41,250 nucleotides of DNA. Origin: DASXSB01 sp036506275 (GTDB lineage: Bacteria > Methylomirabilota > Methylomirabilia > Rokubacteriales > CSP1-6). Both the position numbers and the translations under genes were made by a program. The notes under the pieces are model-generated. The model had not been told where the DNA came from and made no database searches. It was given only the letters and a program-made list of their open reading frames with translations. Numbering within the stretch: the stretch's first letter is position 1; every line of letters starts with the position of its first letter. This document shows positions 24,163-32,712 of this stretch, piece after piece. The stretch lies in contig DASXSB010000128.1 in the NCBI GenBank assembly GCA_036506275.1, positions 1-41,250 of the forward strand, in the 5' to 3' direction.

Positions 24163-24922
24163 GCGGGGCGCCGGCGCCGAGGTAAGCGCGGATCACCTCG
24201 GGATGACTCCGGATGGCGGCGGGATCGCCCTCTGCGATGACGCGGCCGTTGTTCAGGACGATGACCGTGTCCGAGATCCCCATCACCATGCGCATGTCGT
24301 GCTCTACGAGGAACACGGTCACGCCACCGTCGCGGATGCGTCGGATCAGGCCGCTGACGATGTCCTTCTCGCCGCCCGTCATTCCCGCCGCGGGCTCGTC
24401 GAGCAGCAGCATGCGCGGCTCCGCGGCGAGCGCCACCGCCAGCTCGACGAGACGCTGCTCGCCGTACGGGAGCGCGCTCGCCTCCGCCTGCCGCCGGTGG
24501 GCGAGCCCGACGAAGGCGAGGATCTCTGCCGCGTGCGCCGCCAGGCGCGCCTCCTCCGCGCGCACCGAGCGGTGTCCGGCGAGGATCCTCCAGAGGCCGG
24601 CGCGCCCGCGCAGGTGGAGGCCGATCATCACGTTCGCCTCCACGCTGAGGGTGGGGAACACGCTCGTTTTCTGGAACGTGCGCACCACGCCCCGCTGCGA
24701 GATCTGCGACGGGCGCAGACCCACGATGGGAGCGCCGTCGTAGAGCACGGACCCGCGGCTCGGACGGAGATAGCCCGTGATGGCGTTGAACGCGGTCGTC
24801 TTGCCGGCGCCGTTGGGACCGATCAGGCTCGTGATCGTGCCTGGCTGCACGGCGAACGAGACGTCGGCGAGCGCGGTGACGCCGCCGAACTGGACGCCGA
24901 GGCCGCGCACGGCGAGGCTCAC
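24155..24922 (-). CDS. livG: ABC transporter ATP-binding protein, LivG type (second system)
   Basis: ATPase subunit, 255 residues. Walker A SLIGPNGAGKTTAFNAITG, Q-loop RTFQKTSVFPTLSVEANVM, LivG-type signature ALPYGEQRLVELAVALA, Walker B MLLLDEPAAGMTGGE and H-loop VFLVEHDMRMVMGISD. The start is the GTG at 24922 that overlaps the livM stop as GTGA, a 4-bp coupled junction. A longer open frame upstream is only overlap with livM. Confidence 0.94.
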   Translation of the reverse strand: MSLAVRGLGVQFGGVTALADVSFAVQPGTITSLIGPNGAGKTTAFNAITGYLRPSRGSVLYDGAPIVGLRPSQISQRGVVRTFQKTSVFPTLSVEANVMIGLHLRGRAGLWRILAGHRSVRAEEARLAAHAAEILAFVGLAHRRQAEASALPYGEQRLVELAVALAAEPRMLLLDEPAAGMTGGEKDIVSGLIRRIRDGGVTVFLVEHDMRMVMGISDTVIVLNNGRVIAEGDPAAIRSHPEVIRAYLGAGAPRG

Positions 24923-25854
24923 GGCGTGCGGCGGGGCGCGAGGCGCTGGAGGCCGGGCACGATCCCGCGGGGCAGGAAGAACACGAGGAGGACGAGCAGC
25001 ACGCCGTAGACGAGCATCTGCCACTGCCAGGACGTCGCCTCCCGGAGCGCTTCCGGGAGAATCGTGAACAGCACGGCCCCCACCACGGGCCCCGCCAGCG
25101 TGCCCTTCCCGCCCGCCACCACCATGATGACCATCGTCACCGTGTACGAGAACAGGAAGACCTCCGGGCTCACGAACCGCGTGTAGTGGGCGTAGAGGCT
25201 GCCCGCCACGCCCGCCATGGCCGCGCTCACCACGGTGGCGAGGACCAGGTAGTGCGTGGAGTCGACCCCGACGGACTCCGCGAGCGGCTCGTTCTCGCGC
25301 AGCGCGAGGAAGGCGCGGCCGATCCGAGAGCGGACGAGCCGCGCGCAGACGAGGTAGGCGACGGCGGCGGCGGCGAGGACCAGATAATAGTAGGCGGTCT
25401 TCGTGCGCAGCGACCAGGGCCCGAGCGCGGGGGCGGGAATGCCCGGCAGCCCGAGCGGCCCGTTGGTCAGCTCCATCCAGTTGGTGCTCACGAGCGCGAT
25501 CACGCCCGCGAAGCTGATGGTCACCAGCACGAAGTAGGCGCCACGGAGCTTCAAGGCGAGGCGGCCGATGGCCCAGCCCGCCGTCCCCGCGAGCGCCGCC
25601 GCCGCCGGGAGCGCGAGCCAGAACGACCACTCGAGCTTGAGGGCGAGGAGCGCGGACGTGTAGGCGCCGATGCCGAAGAACGCGGCGTGGCCGAGGGAGA
25701 GCAGGCCCGTGTAGCCGAGGAGCACATTCAGGCTGGAGGCGAGGATCACGAAGATCCCGGCCATGATGAGGACGTGGACGTGATAGCTGCTGGCGAGCCA
25801 GAGGGGCGCGGTCACGAGCGCCACCGCGAGCGCGGTGCGCGCGAGGACGATCAT
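24919..25854 (-). CDS. livM: ABC transporter permease, LivM type (second system)
   Basis: Inner-membrane permease, 311 residues, about nine helices. Family blocks include ILASSLNVLLGYTGLLSLGH, AAFFGIGAYTSALLALKL, LKLRGAYFVLVTISFAGVI, FLALRENEPLAESVGVD and MVVAGGKGTLAGPVVGAVLF. ATG at 25854 overlaps the livH stop as ATGA. It is closer to typical amino-acid LivM proteins than the copy at 18744. Confidence 0.94.
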   Translation of the reverse strand: MIVLARTALAVALVTAPLWLASSYHVHVLIMAGIFVILASSLNVLLGYTGLLSLGHAAFFGIGAYTSALLALKLEWSFWLALPAAAALAGTAGWAIGRLALKLRGAYFVLVTISFAGVIALVSTNWMELTNGPLGLPGIPAPALGPWSLRTKTAYYYLVLAAAAVAYLVCARLVRSRIGRAFLALRENEPLAESVGVDSTHYLVLATVVSAAMAGVAGSLYAHYTRFVSPEVFLFSYTVTMVIMVVAGGKGTLAGPVVGAVLFTILPEALREATSWQWQMLVYGVLLVLLVFFLPRGIVPGLQRLAPRRTP

Positions 25855-26723
25855 CCGATGCGTTCGGCGCGCGCGAAGAGGCCGGACGGCCTGAACAGCA
25901 GCACGAGGATGATGATCACGAAGCCGACGGCGTCGCGGTAGCCGGACGAGACGTAGCCCGCGCCCAGCTCCTCCGCCACTCCGAGCACGAGGCCGCCCAG
26001 CGTCGCTCCCGCCAGGTTGCCGAGGCCGCCCAGGATCACCACCGAGAACGCTTTGAGCGAGGCGAGGTCCCCCATCGAGGGATAGACGAGGAAGACGGGG
26101 CCGAGCAGCGCGCCGGCGGCGGCCGCGAGGGCGGAGCCGAAGGCGAAGGTGGCGGTGTGGATGCGCCCGATCCTGACGCCCATGAGCGCCGCCGTGTCGC
26201 GGTCCTGGAAGGTCGCGCGCATGGCGCGACCGAGCCGCGTGCGCTGGATGAGCAGGTGCGCGGCGGCGATGAGCGCGAGCGCGGTCACGAAGACGAAGAC
26301 GCGCAGGGGCGCCACGGAGAGGGGACCGAGCGTGAGCGGCGCCGTCGGGAACGGATGCGGGATCGTCTTCGCCACCCCGCCCCAGCCGAGCAGCTCGGCG
26401 TTCTGCATGGCGATCCAGACCCCGATCATGACGAGCATGGTGGTGTCGATGGACTCGCCGCGCAGCGGACGCAAGAGCACGCGCTCGCACAACCCCCCGA
26501 GCGCCGCCCCCACCACGATGGCCGTGCCCAGGGCGGTGAAGAATCCCACGCCGGCGAGGGCGAGGGCGGCGAACGCCGTGTAGGCGCCCAGCGTGTAGAA
26601 CTCGCCGTGGGCGAAGTTCACGACGTTCATGAGCCCGAAGATCAGCGTGAGACCGATGCCGAGGAGGGCGTACGTCCCCCCCAGCACGAGTCCGTTGATC
26701 AGGTGCTGGAGGAGGACGTCCAC
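25851..26723 (-). CDS. livH: ABC transporter permease, LivH type (second system)
   Basis: Inner-membrane permease, 290 residues: LLQHLINGLVLGGTYALLGI, LMNVVNFAHGEFYTLGAYTA, MRATFQDRDTAALMGVRIGR, FSVVILGGLGNLAGATLGGL and LFRPSGLFARAERIG. The start at 26723 is four bases after the binding-protein stop, without a strong separate ribosome site, so coupling is likely. Confidence 0.94.
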   Translation of the reverse strand: MDVLLQHLINGLVLGGTYALLGIGLTLIFGLMNVVNFAHGEFYTLGAYTAFAALALAGVGFFTALGTAIVVGAALGGLCERVLLRPLRGESIDTTMLVMIGVWIAMQNAELLGWGGVAKTIPHPFPTAPLTLGPLSVAPLRVFVFVTALALIAAAHLLIQRTRLGRAMRATFQDRDTAALMGVRIGRIHTATFAFGSALAAAAGALLGPVFLVYPSMGDLASLKAFSVVILGGLGNLAGATLGGLVLGVAEELGAGYVSSGYRDAVGFVIIILVLLFRPSGLFARAERIG

Positions 26724-26727
26724 GCTG

Positions 26728-27903
26728 TCAGCGCTTGGCCATGAACTCCGGCAGCACCACCTTCGCGTCGCGGATCTGCACGATGAAGATGCTGGGCTTG
26801 CTCTGGCCGCTCTCCTTGCCGGCGGGCCCGTCCTTCTCGAACTTGATGGGCCCGTTGACGCCCGTGAAGTTCACCCGCCACAGGGCATCGCGGATGGCCT
26901 TGGGATCGTCCTTGCCGGCGAGCTTCACCGCCTCCGCGATGGTGGCGATGCCGTCGTGGCCGCGGAAGCCCTCGGTCAGGCCCTCGAAGGGATGGCCGCG
27001 CTTGCCCCACTCGTCCACGAATGCCTTGGCGAGCTTGGCGTCCGGCATCGCTTCCGGGAACCACGGCATGAAGAACACGATGTGATAGCTGCCCTCCGCC
27101 GCCGGCCCCGCCTGCTTGATGAGCTGCGTCGGCGACGAGGAGCCGCCGGTGGTCACGACCTTCCGCTGCAGGCGCTGCTCCTGGCCCTGCTTGAGCACGA
27201 GCGTGATCTGCTCCACGGCCGTGGTGAGGAAGAGCGTGTCGCCGCCGCTCTGCTTGATCTTCGTGAGTTGCGCGTTCATGTCGGTCGCCGCCTGCTCCAT
27301 GAACTCGGCCGCGCCCACCTGCACGCCCTTCTTCTTCAGCATGTCGCCGAAGGCCTGGATGGAGCCGCGCCCCCAGTCCGTGTTCACGGCGAGGAAGTCG
27401 GCCTTCTTGACGGCCAGCTTGTCCACGTACTGCTCGAGGCCCAGCGCTTCCATCTCGCTCGGCGGGCTGATTCGGAACACCCAGGGGTTCCCGCGCTTGG
27501 TGACCGACGCCGCGCTCGACGTCTCCACCACCATGGGCACGCCGTACTCCTCGAGCTTCGGCATGGCGGCGAGCGTCATCGAGCTTCCCCACGCGCCCAT
27601 GAGCACGGGGACCTTGTCGCGCACGATGAGCTTCTCGGCGGCGCTGGCGGCTTCCTTGGGATCGGACTTGTTGTCCTCGATCAGGAGGTCGATCTTCCGT
27701 CCTTCGATCCCACCCCGGGCGTTGATCCAGTCGCGGGCGATCTCGGCCCCCATGCGCACGTAGTTGCCGGAGGCGGCGACGGGACCGGACAGGGGCTGGA
27801 TGACGCCGATCTTCACCGTGCCCGGCGCCTGCGCGGAGCCGGACGTCACGAGGGCGAAGACGGCGAGGGTGAGCAGCAGGGTCGAGAGCCAGCGCATCGA
27901 CAT
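26728..27903 (-). CDS. Branched-chain-type ABC substrate-binding protein (second system)
   Basis: Periplasmic Peripla_BP_6 protein, 391 residues. The signal peptide RWLSTLLLTLAVFALVTSGS ends in AQA and the mature start is VKIGVIQPLSGPVAASGNYV. Ligand-loop regions are VLMGAWGSSMTLAAMPKLEE, VPMVVETSSAASVTKRG and FLAVNTDWGRG. It has no cysteine at all, unlike the paralogue at 16558. It is the first gene of the second liv operon; ATG 27903 has GGAGG upstream. The ligand is likely an amino acid, amide or small carboxylate, but this is not certain. Confidence 0.94.
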   Translation of the reverse strand: MSMRWLSTLLLTLAVFALVTSGSAQAPGTVKIGVIQPLSGPVAASGNYVRMGAEIARDWINARGGIEGRKIDLLIEDNKSDPKEAASAAEKLIVRDKVPVLMGAWGSSMTLAAMPKLEEYGVPMVVETSSAASVTKRGNPWVFRISPPSEMEALGLEQYVDKLAVKKADFLAVNTDWGRGSIQAFGDMLKKKGVQVGAAEFMEQAATDMNAQLTKIKQSGGDTLFLTTAVEQITLVLKQGQEQRLQRKVVTTGGSSSPTQLIKQAGPAAEGSYHIVFFMPWFPEAMPDAKLAKAFVDEWGKRGHPFEGLTEGFRGHDGIATIAEAVKLAGKDDPKAIRDALWRVNFTGVNGPIKFEKDGPAGKESGQSKPSIFIVQIRDAKVVLPEFMAKR

Positions 27904-27925
27904 GGGGGGCCTCCGAGTCGTCAGT

Positions 27926-27946
27926 TTGCTGGCGAGATAATAGCAA
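27926..27946. promoter_or_regulatory. Inverted repeat in the divergent livK-like/sod intergenic region
   Basis: TTGCT (27926-27930) and AGCAA (27942-27946) flank an AT-rich centre containing GATAAT on one strand and TATTAT on the other. It sits in the 83-bp gap between the divergent binding-protein and superoxide dismutase genes, so it may be a shared -10 or operator region. No matching -35 was found. Confidence 0.3.
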
Positions 27947-27986
27947 GAGACGGGAGGCCCCGGCTTTCCCGGAAAGGAGCCGCACT

Positions 27987-28622
27987 ATGCCCACCGCGAA
28001 GGTCAAGCAGTACAAGGAACAGGCATTCGACCTGAAGGGCCTCGACGGCATCTCCGACGAGCAGATCGGGGAGCACCTGAAGCTCTACGCCGGCTACGTC
28101 AAGCAGGTCAACACGCTCAACGAGCAGCTGACGGAGATCCTTGGCCGCGGCAAGGCCTCGGGGACGAGCCCCGAGTTCGCCGAGCTTACCCGGCGGCTCG
28201 GCTTCGAGTACAACGGAATGATCCTCCACGAGTATTACTTCTCGAACCTCCGCAAAGCCGCCGACCCGCGGCCGTCACCGAATTCGGGCCTCGCGCAGGC
28301 GCTCGCGCAGTCGTTTGGGTCCTTGGACTTATGGCAGACGGACTTTCAGGCTATGGGGGATATGCGCGGCATCGGCTGGGTTATCCTCTTCGAGGATCCC
28401 GCGACGAGCCGGCTCACGAACCACTGGATCTCGTTGCATCAGGACGGTGTTCCGGCCGGCTTCAAGCCGGTGCTGGTGATGGACGTGTGGGAGCACGCGT
28501 ACATGCGGGACTACAAGGCGACGGAGAAGGCGAAGTACGTGCAGGCCTTCTTCCGGAACATCGACTGGCAGATGGTGGAGCGCCGTCTCGAGGAGGACAA
28601 GGCCATACGCCCCGCGGCGTAG
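27987..28622 (+). CDS. sodB: Iron/manganese superoxide dismutase
   Basis: Disproportionates superoxide to O2 and H2O2; 211 residues, no signal peptide, so cytosolic. Metal ligands of the Fe/Mn family are visible as H30 (GEHLKLYAGYVK), H81 (MILHEYYF) and the D-x3-H pair in VMDVWEHAYMRDY. The order of helices and the QTDFQAMGDMRGIGWVIL block fit an Fe-type enzyme, though Fe versus Mn cannot be decided by eye. It departs from common SodB sequences in having HEYYF and a long lysine-rich start (MPTAKVKQYKEQAFDLKGL). Start ATG 27987 follows AAAGGAG. It is divergent from the second liv operon. Confidence 0.9.
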   Translation: MPTAKVKQYKEQAFDLKGLDGISDEQIGEHLKLYAGYVKQVNTLNEQLTEILGRGKASGTSPEFAELTRRLGFEYNGMILHEYYFSNLRKAADPRPSPNSGLAQALAQSFGSLDLWQTDFQAMGDMRGIGWVILFEDPATSRLTNHWISLHQDGVPAGFKPVLVMDVWEHAYMRDYKATEKAKYVQAFFRNIDWQMVERRLEEDKAIRPAA

Positions 28623-28669
28623 TGGCCTCGGACTTGCAATTTCTTCTCTCGGTTGCGCGGAGGTAAGTG

Positions 28670-29350
28670 ATGAGGATGGCCGGAGTCGGAGGATTGGCCC
28701 TGGCCATCCTCATATTCGCAACGGGTTGCACCACCATGTACGGGCGGCCGATCGGCGAGGTCGTCGATGACAAGGCGACCTCGGCAAAGGTGAGGCTCAA
28801 GCTCGTGACCCTCCACGCGGCAACGCTCGCCCGCGTGCACGTCGACACCTACGAGGGCACCGTGTACCTGAGCGGTGTGGCCGAGAGCGAAGAGATGAAG
28901 GGCCGCATCGAGCAGCTCACGGCCACCGTCGACGACGTGCGCCAGGTCGTGAGCAACCTCTCGGTCCGGAGACCGGGCGCCGCCGGTGCCTCCGGCGATT
29001 CGTCCGGCGACTCCGTGGCCGCCGCTGGTTTCGCGGCGGCTTCTCCCGGCCGTCCCGAGACGCTGAGCGGGGTGACGGAGCAATTCCCCGGCATTCATCG
29101 CTACGAGCCCGACGGCGGCCCCGGCGGTCCGTACGCCGGCTATGACGGCCAGGGGCGGCTGGTGGCGACGGTCTATCTCGTGCCCATGCGCGGGCTCGCC
29201 CAGAAGGGACCCGACGACTTCGGCTCGGGTGGACGGCGCATCGACCACGTGACGATCTATCCCGTCGACGTCCAGCCGGACGTGCCCGAAGCCCGCTACG
29301 CGATCGTGCTGTGGCACGTCTCGCCGGCGGAGGCGGCCGCGCTGCGATAG
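28670..29350 (+). CDS. BON-domain lipoprotein
   Basis: A 226-residue envelope lipoprotein. The N-terminus GGLALAILIFATGCTTMYG is a signal with lipobox-type Cys. A BON domain spans roughly 32-100 (VDDKATSAKVRLKLVTL, VHVDTYEGTVYLSGVAESEE, TVDDVRQVVSNLSV). A Gly/Ala/Ser linker follows, then a C-terminal domain of about 90 residues with beta character (GQGRLVATVYLVPMRGL, RIDHVTIYPVDVQPDVPEAR). BON domains bind phospholipid surfaces in OsmY and DolP; the C-terminal module is not recognised. ATG 28670 is preferred over the GTG three bases earlier given GGAGG spacing. Likely role in envelope integrity. Confidence 0.82.
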   Translation: MRMAGVGGLALAILIFATGCTTMYGRPIGEVVDDKATSAKVRLKLVTLHAATLARVHVDTYEGTVYLSGVAESEEMKGRIEQLTATVDDVRQVVSNLSVRRPGAAGASGDSSGDSVAAAGFAAASPGRPETLSGVTEQFPGIHRYEPDGGPGGPYAGYDGQGRLVATVYLVPMRGLAQKGPDDFGSGGRRIDHVTIYPVDVQPDVPEARYAIVLWHVSPAEAAALR

Positions 29351-29415
29351 GCATCGCCCTCCGGGTTGCGGGTCGTCTTCGACGGCGCGCATCGCTCGCG
29401 GGTATACTCGGGGCG

Positions 29416-29877
29416 ATGCGCGTGCTCGTTCTCTCCGCGATCGTCACGCTCCTCGCCGCCGTGCCCGCCGGCGCCATGGACCGTCGTCCCGCCGCGGACG
29501 CGCGCGCGCGCGTCGAGCATCACGTGCGGGCGGTGACCGACATCGAGCGCCACTTCCGCGAGGTCGTCGACGCCCAGTGCCCGCGCTTTCCGTCGGTCGG
29601 ACAGTGGGAGACGTACTTCGACGGAGAGGTGGATCGCGTGGTGTTGCTGGTCGCCCACGTGGAGCAGGCGTGGGCGGAGGCCAAGATGACGGGGGACGAC
29701 GACGTCCGCCGCTATGCGAAAGAGCCGCGCAAGCGCCTCGATGAGGCGCGCGTGCTCCTCGACAAGCTTCACGCGTGCGCTGCCGACAACGGCACTGCCT
29801 TCAATGACATCTCGGTGTGGCGCCGCATCGAGCAGGAAGTCCCGCGCCGGCGGGCGGAGATCGCGCTCCCCGAGTAG
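29416..29877 (+). CDS. Periplasmic helical hypothetical protein
   Basis: A 153-residue protein with signal peptide MRVLVLSAIVTLLAAVPAGA. The mature part is helical and charged: VEHHVRAVTDIERHFREVVD, VLLVAHVEQAWAEAKM and EPRKRLDEARVLLDKLHACA. Only two cysteines are present in the mature chain (DAQCPRF and HACAAD) and could form a disulfide. No family is recognised. It starts 65 bp after the BON lipoprotein on the same strand. Confidence 0.65.
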   Translation: MRVLVLSAIVTLLAAVPAGAMDRRPAADARARVEHHVRAVTDIERHFREVVDAQCPRFPSVGQWETYFDGEVDRVVLLVAHVEQAWAEAKMTGDDDVRRYAKEPRKRLDEARVLLDKLHACAADNGTAFNDISVWRRIEQEVPRRRAEIALPE

Positions 29878-29900
29878 GCATTCGCGCCGGGGCCGGCATC

Positions 29901-30875
29901 ATGATCATGCGCATGGCGCTCGCCGCCGTCGTGATCGCCCTTTTCGCGGGGACGGCCTCGGCCCCCGCGCAACCGGCGGGCAAGCCATACCGCGTCGGCG
30001 TGCTGAGTAGTGGGTCGCCCACGGCCAATCCAGCGATCCAGGCGTTCCGAGACGGTCTCGCCGCCCTGGGCTGGGTGGATGGACGGAACGTTGTGATCGA
30101 ACCGCGGTTCGCCGACGGTCACCTGGACCGCCTGCCGGATCTGGCGAGGGACCTCGTCCACCGCGATGTGCACGTCATCGTCGCCGGTCCGTCGACGGTA
30201 GCGCAAGCCGCGCGGCGGGCGACGGCGACGATCCCGATCGTCATGACGGGGGTCGGAGACCCGGTCAAGCTCGGCTTCGTCAAGAGTCTGAACCATCCCG
30301 GCGGGAATGTGACGGGGCTCGCGACACTTCTGCCGGAGCTGGAAGCCAAGTCGCTTCAGCTTCTCGCGGAGGCGGTCCCCGGCCTCGCGCACGTCGCGAT
30401 GCTGTTGAATCCGGACAATCCTCTTCACGATGTGAAGGACGCGGAGGCCGCTGCGAAGGCGGTGGGGCTGCAGCACGTCATCGTGCAGGCGCGAACCCCC
30501 GACGAGTTTCCCGCGGCGTTCGCCGCGATCGTGAACGCACACGCGGGCGCCGTCGATATCTGGGGCGATCCCGTGTTCGTGCGTCACAGCACGGCCATCG
30601 TCGGGCTCGCGATGGCGTCGCGGTTACCGACGATGTTCAAGGTCAGGTCCGACGTCGCCGCCGGTGGGCTCATGGCCTATGGGCCGGATTTCAACGACCT
30701 CTATCGGCGCGCCGCCACCTACGTCGACAAGATCCTCCGTGGTGCGAAGGCCGGCGATCTGCCTGTCGAGCAGCCGACCAAGCTGCAGTTGGTGGTCAAT
30801 CTCAAGACTGCGAAAGCCCTCGGGCTCACGCTGCCAGCTTCGCTCTTGCTACGCGCGGATCAGGTCATCGACTAG
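29901..30875 (+). CDS. ABC transporter substrate-binding protein (PF04392)
   Basis: Intact 324-residue periplasmic binding protein of the ABC_sub_bind family. Signal peptide MALAAVVIALFAGTASAPAQ precedes YRVGVLSSGSPTANPAIQAF, LGWVDGRNVVIEPRFADGH, MTGVGDPVKLGFVKSLNHPG, GNVTGLATLLPELEAKSLQL and the terminal NLKTAKALGLTLPASLLLRA. Members such as TrpX bind aromatic amino acids; orphans without permeases, like this one, are common in soil lineages and are functionally undefined. ATG at 29901 or 29907; ribosome site weak. The frameshifted copy at 2294 is a relative. Confidence 0.9.
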   Translation: MIMRMALAAVVIALFAGTASAPAQPAGKPYRVGVLSSGSPTANPAIQAFRDGLAALGWVDGRNVVIEPRFADGHLDRLPDLARDLVHRDVHVIVAGPSTVAQAARRATATIPIVMTGVGDPVKLGFVKSLNHPGGNVTGLATLLPELEAKSLQLLAEAVPGLAHVAMLLNPDNPLHDVKDAEAAAKAVGLQHVIVQARTPDEFPAAFAAIVNAHAGAVDIWGDPVFVRHSTAIVGLAMASRLPTMFKVRSDVAAGGLMAYGPDFNDLYRRAATYVDKILRGAKAGDLPVEQPTKLQLVVNLKTAKALGLTLPASLLLRADQVID

Positions 30876-30947
30876 GAAGACGACGGCCCTTTTCATGGTG
30901 TCGCCCCGCTCTCGACATCGGCGACACCCTCATGTAAGGTGCCCGCC

Positions 30948-31742
30948 ATGGCGAATTCCCCCTTCTCGCTCGAGGGCAAGACCGCCATCGTCACCGGCGG
31001 TGGCGTGGGCATCGGCCGCTCCATCGCCATCGAGTTCGCGCGCGCTGGCGCCGACGTCGCCGTGTGCAGCCGCAAGGTGGACAACTGCGAGACGGTCGCC
31101 AAGGAGATCCGCAACCTCGGCCGCCGCTCGTTCGCGGTGGGTGTGGACGTGCGCGTCGAGGATCAGGTGCAGGGGATCGTCGATCGTGCCGTGCGCGAGT
31201 GGGGCCGCCTCGACGTCATGGTGAACAACGCCGGCGCCTCCTTCCGCGCCAAGTTCGAGGACATCTCGCTCAACGGCTGGAACACCGTGGTCGGCATCAA
31301 CCTGAACGGCGTCTTCCTCGGCTGTAAGTGGGCGGGCCGCCAGATGCTGAAGCAGGGCCACGGCGTCATCATCAACATCGCGTCGATCGCGGGCGTCTAC
31401 GGGTCCACCATGATGTCGCACTACGGCGCCTCCAAGTCCGCGGTCATGATGCTCACGCGCGAGCTCGGCACCGCCTGGGGCAAGAACAACATCCGCGTCA
31501 ACTGCATCGCGCCCGGCCCCGTGGAGACCGAAGGCTATCTCGGCGTCCTCAACAAGACCGACCCCGCCGCCGCCGACGCGACGTACAAGCGCGTGGCGGC
31601 GCGGGTGGCGATGGGGCGCTGGGGCCGCGTGGAGGAGATCGCCTACCCCTGCATCTTCCTCGCCTCCGACGCGTCGTCGTTCATGACCGGCGAAACGATC
31701 ATCATCGACGGCGGCCCCTCCCCGCGCGAAAGCGAGGGCTGA
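30948..31742 (+). CDS. SDR-family oxidoreductase
   Basis: NAD(P)-dependent classical short-chain dehydrogenase, 264 residues. The cofactor motif is TAIVTGGGVGIGRSIAIEF, the structural motif VMVNNAGASF, and the catalytic Ser, Tyr and Lys lie in IINIASIAGVYGS and SHYGASKSAVMMLTREL. The C-terminal FMTGETIIIDGG is canonical. CSRK after the second strand suggests NADPH preference. It resembles 3-oxoacyl-ACP reductases and gluconate dehydrogenases; substrate unknown. A start at 30948 gives the usual family N-terminus. The next gene starts 21 bp after its stop. Confidence 0.92.
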   Translation: MANSPFSLEGKTAIVTGGGVGIGRSIAIEFARAGADVAVCSRKVDNCETVAKEIRNLGRRSFAVGVDVRVEDQVQGIVDRAVREWGRLDVMVNNAGASFRAKFEDISLNGWNTVVGINLNGVFLGCKWAGRQMLKQGHGVIINIASIAGVYGSTMMSHYGASKSAVMMLTRELGTAWGKNNIRVNCIAPGPVETEGYLGVLNKTDPAAADATYKRVAARVAMGRWGRVEEIAYPCIFLASDASSFMTGETIIIDGGPSPRESEG

Positions 31743-31763
31743 GCGGAAGCGGTTCGTCTCCGC

Positions 31764-32672
31764 ATGCGCGCCCTCGTCATCGGCGCTTCCGGTCAGGTGG
31801 GCACGGCGCTCTCCCAGCGTCTCACCGAGCGCGGACACTCCGTCGTCGGCACCCACGGGACGGTCGCCCAACCCGCGACCATCGCGCTCGATCTCACCGA
31901 TCTCGCCGGCACCGAGCGTCTCATCGCCGAGGTCGCGCCCGACTGGGTCTTCTGTCCGGCCGCGTTCAGCCACGTCGACGGCTGCGAGGAGCGCCCGGAG
32001 GAGGCGTTGCGGATCAACCGCGACGCGCCGGGCGCCGCCGCTCGCGCCGCCGCCAAGCACGACGCGGGCTTCGTCTTCTTCTCGTCGGACTACGTCTTCG
32101 ACGGGGCCGGCCGGTCTTACGCCGACGGCGCTCCCGTCGATCCAGCGGCACCCTATGCCGAGGACGATCCCGTCGATCCACTATCCGTGTACGGCAAGAG
32201 CAAGCTCGAGGGTGAGCGTTTCGTCCGTCGCGAGAACCCGCGCGCGATCGTGATCCGGACGAGCGTGGTGTATGGCCCCGAGCCCCAGGGCAAGAACTTC
32301 GTCTACCAGCTCCTCCGCCGCGCCCGCGCCGGGGAGCCGATGCGCGTGCCCGTCGATCAGCGCTCGACCCCTACATATAATGTCGACCTCGCCGCCGCCT
32401 CCGTGGAGCTGGCGGAGCGCGATTTCCGCGGCGTTATCCACGTCGCCGGCCCCGACGTCCTGAGCCGCTTCGACTTCGCCTGGCTCGCGTGCGAGACGTG
32501 GGAGATCGCGCCCACGAGGCTGGAGCCGGTGGTGACGGCGGCACTCGCCCAGCGCGCGGCGCGACCGCTGCGGGCGGGGCTGCGCATCGATCGCGCGCGC
32601 CGGTTGATCACGACGCCGCTGCGGGGGGCGCGCGAGGGCCTGCGCGCGATGCGGGCGGCGGGGGTGGGGTGA
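31764..32672 (+). CDS. dTDP-4-dehydrorhamnose reductase-like (RmlD family) protein
   Basis: Extended SDR of the RmlD_sub_bind family (PF04321), 302 residues. It begins RALVIGASGQVGTALSQRL, continues DWVFCPAAFSHVDGCEERPE and has FVFFSSDYVFDGAGRSYADG and VYGKSKLEGERFV with the YxxxK catalytic pair. Family members reduce dTDP-4-keto-6-deoxy sugars or act as MAT2B-like partners. No other rhamnose genes are here, so the sugar role is uncertain. It follows the SDR closely and precedes the MerB-like gene by 40 bp on the same strand, so the three may be co-transcribed. Confidence 0.88.
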   Translation: MRALVIGASGQVGTALSQRLTERGHSVVGTHGTVAQPATIALDLTDLAGTERLIAEVAPDWVFCPAAFSHVDGCEERPEEALRINRDAPGAAARAAAKHDAGFVFFSSDYVFDGAGRSYADGAPVDPAAPYAEDDPVDPLSVYGKSKLEGERFVRRENPRAIVIRTSVVYGPEPQGKNFVYQLLRRARAGEPMRVPVDQRSTPTYNVDLAAASVELAERDFRGVIHVAGPDVLSRFDFAWLACETWEIAPTRLEPVVTAALAQRAARPLRAGLRIDRARRLITTPLRGAREGLRAMRAAGVG

Positions 32673-32712
32673 CGCCGGCTTTCGTGCGTATGGGCGTGCG
32701 ATACTTCGCGGC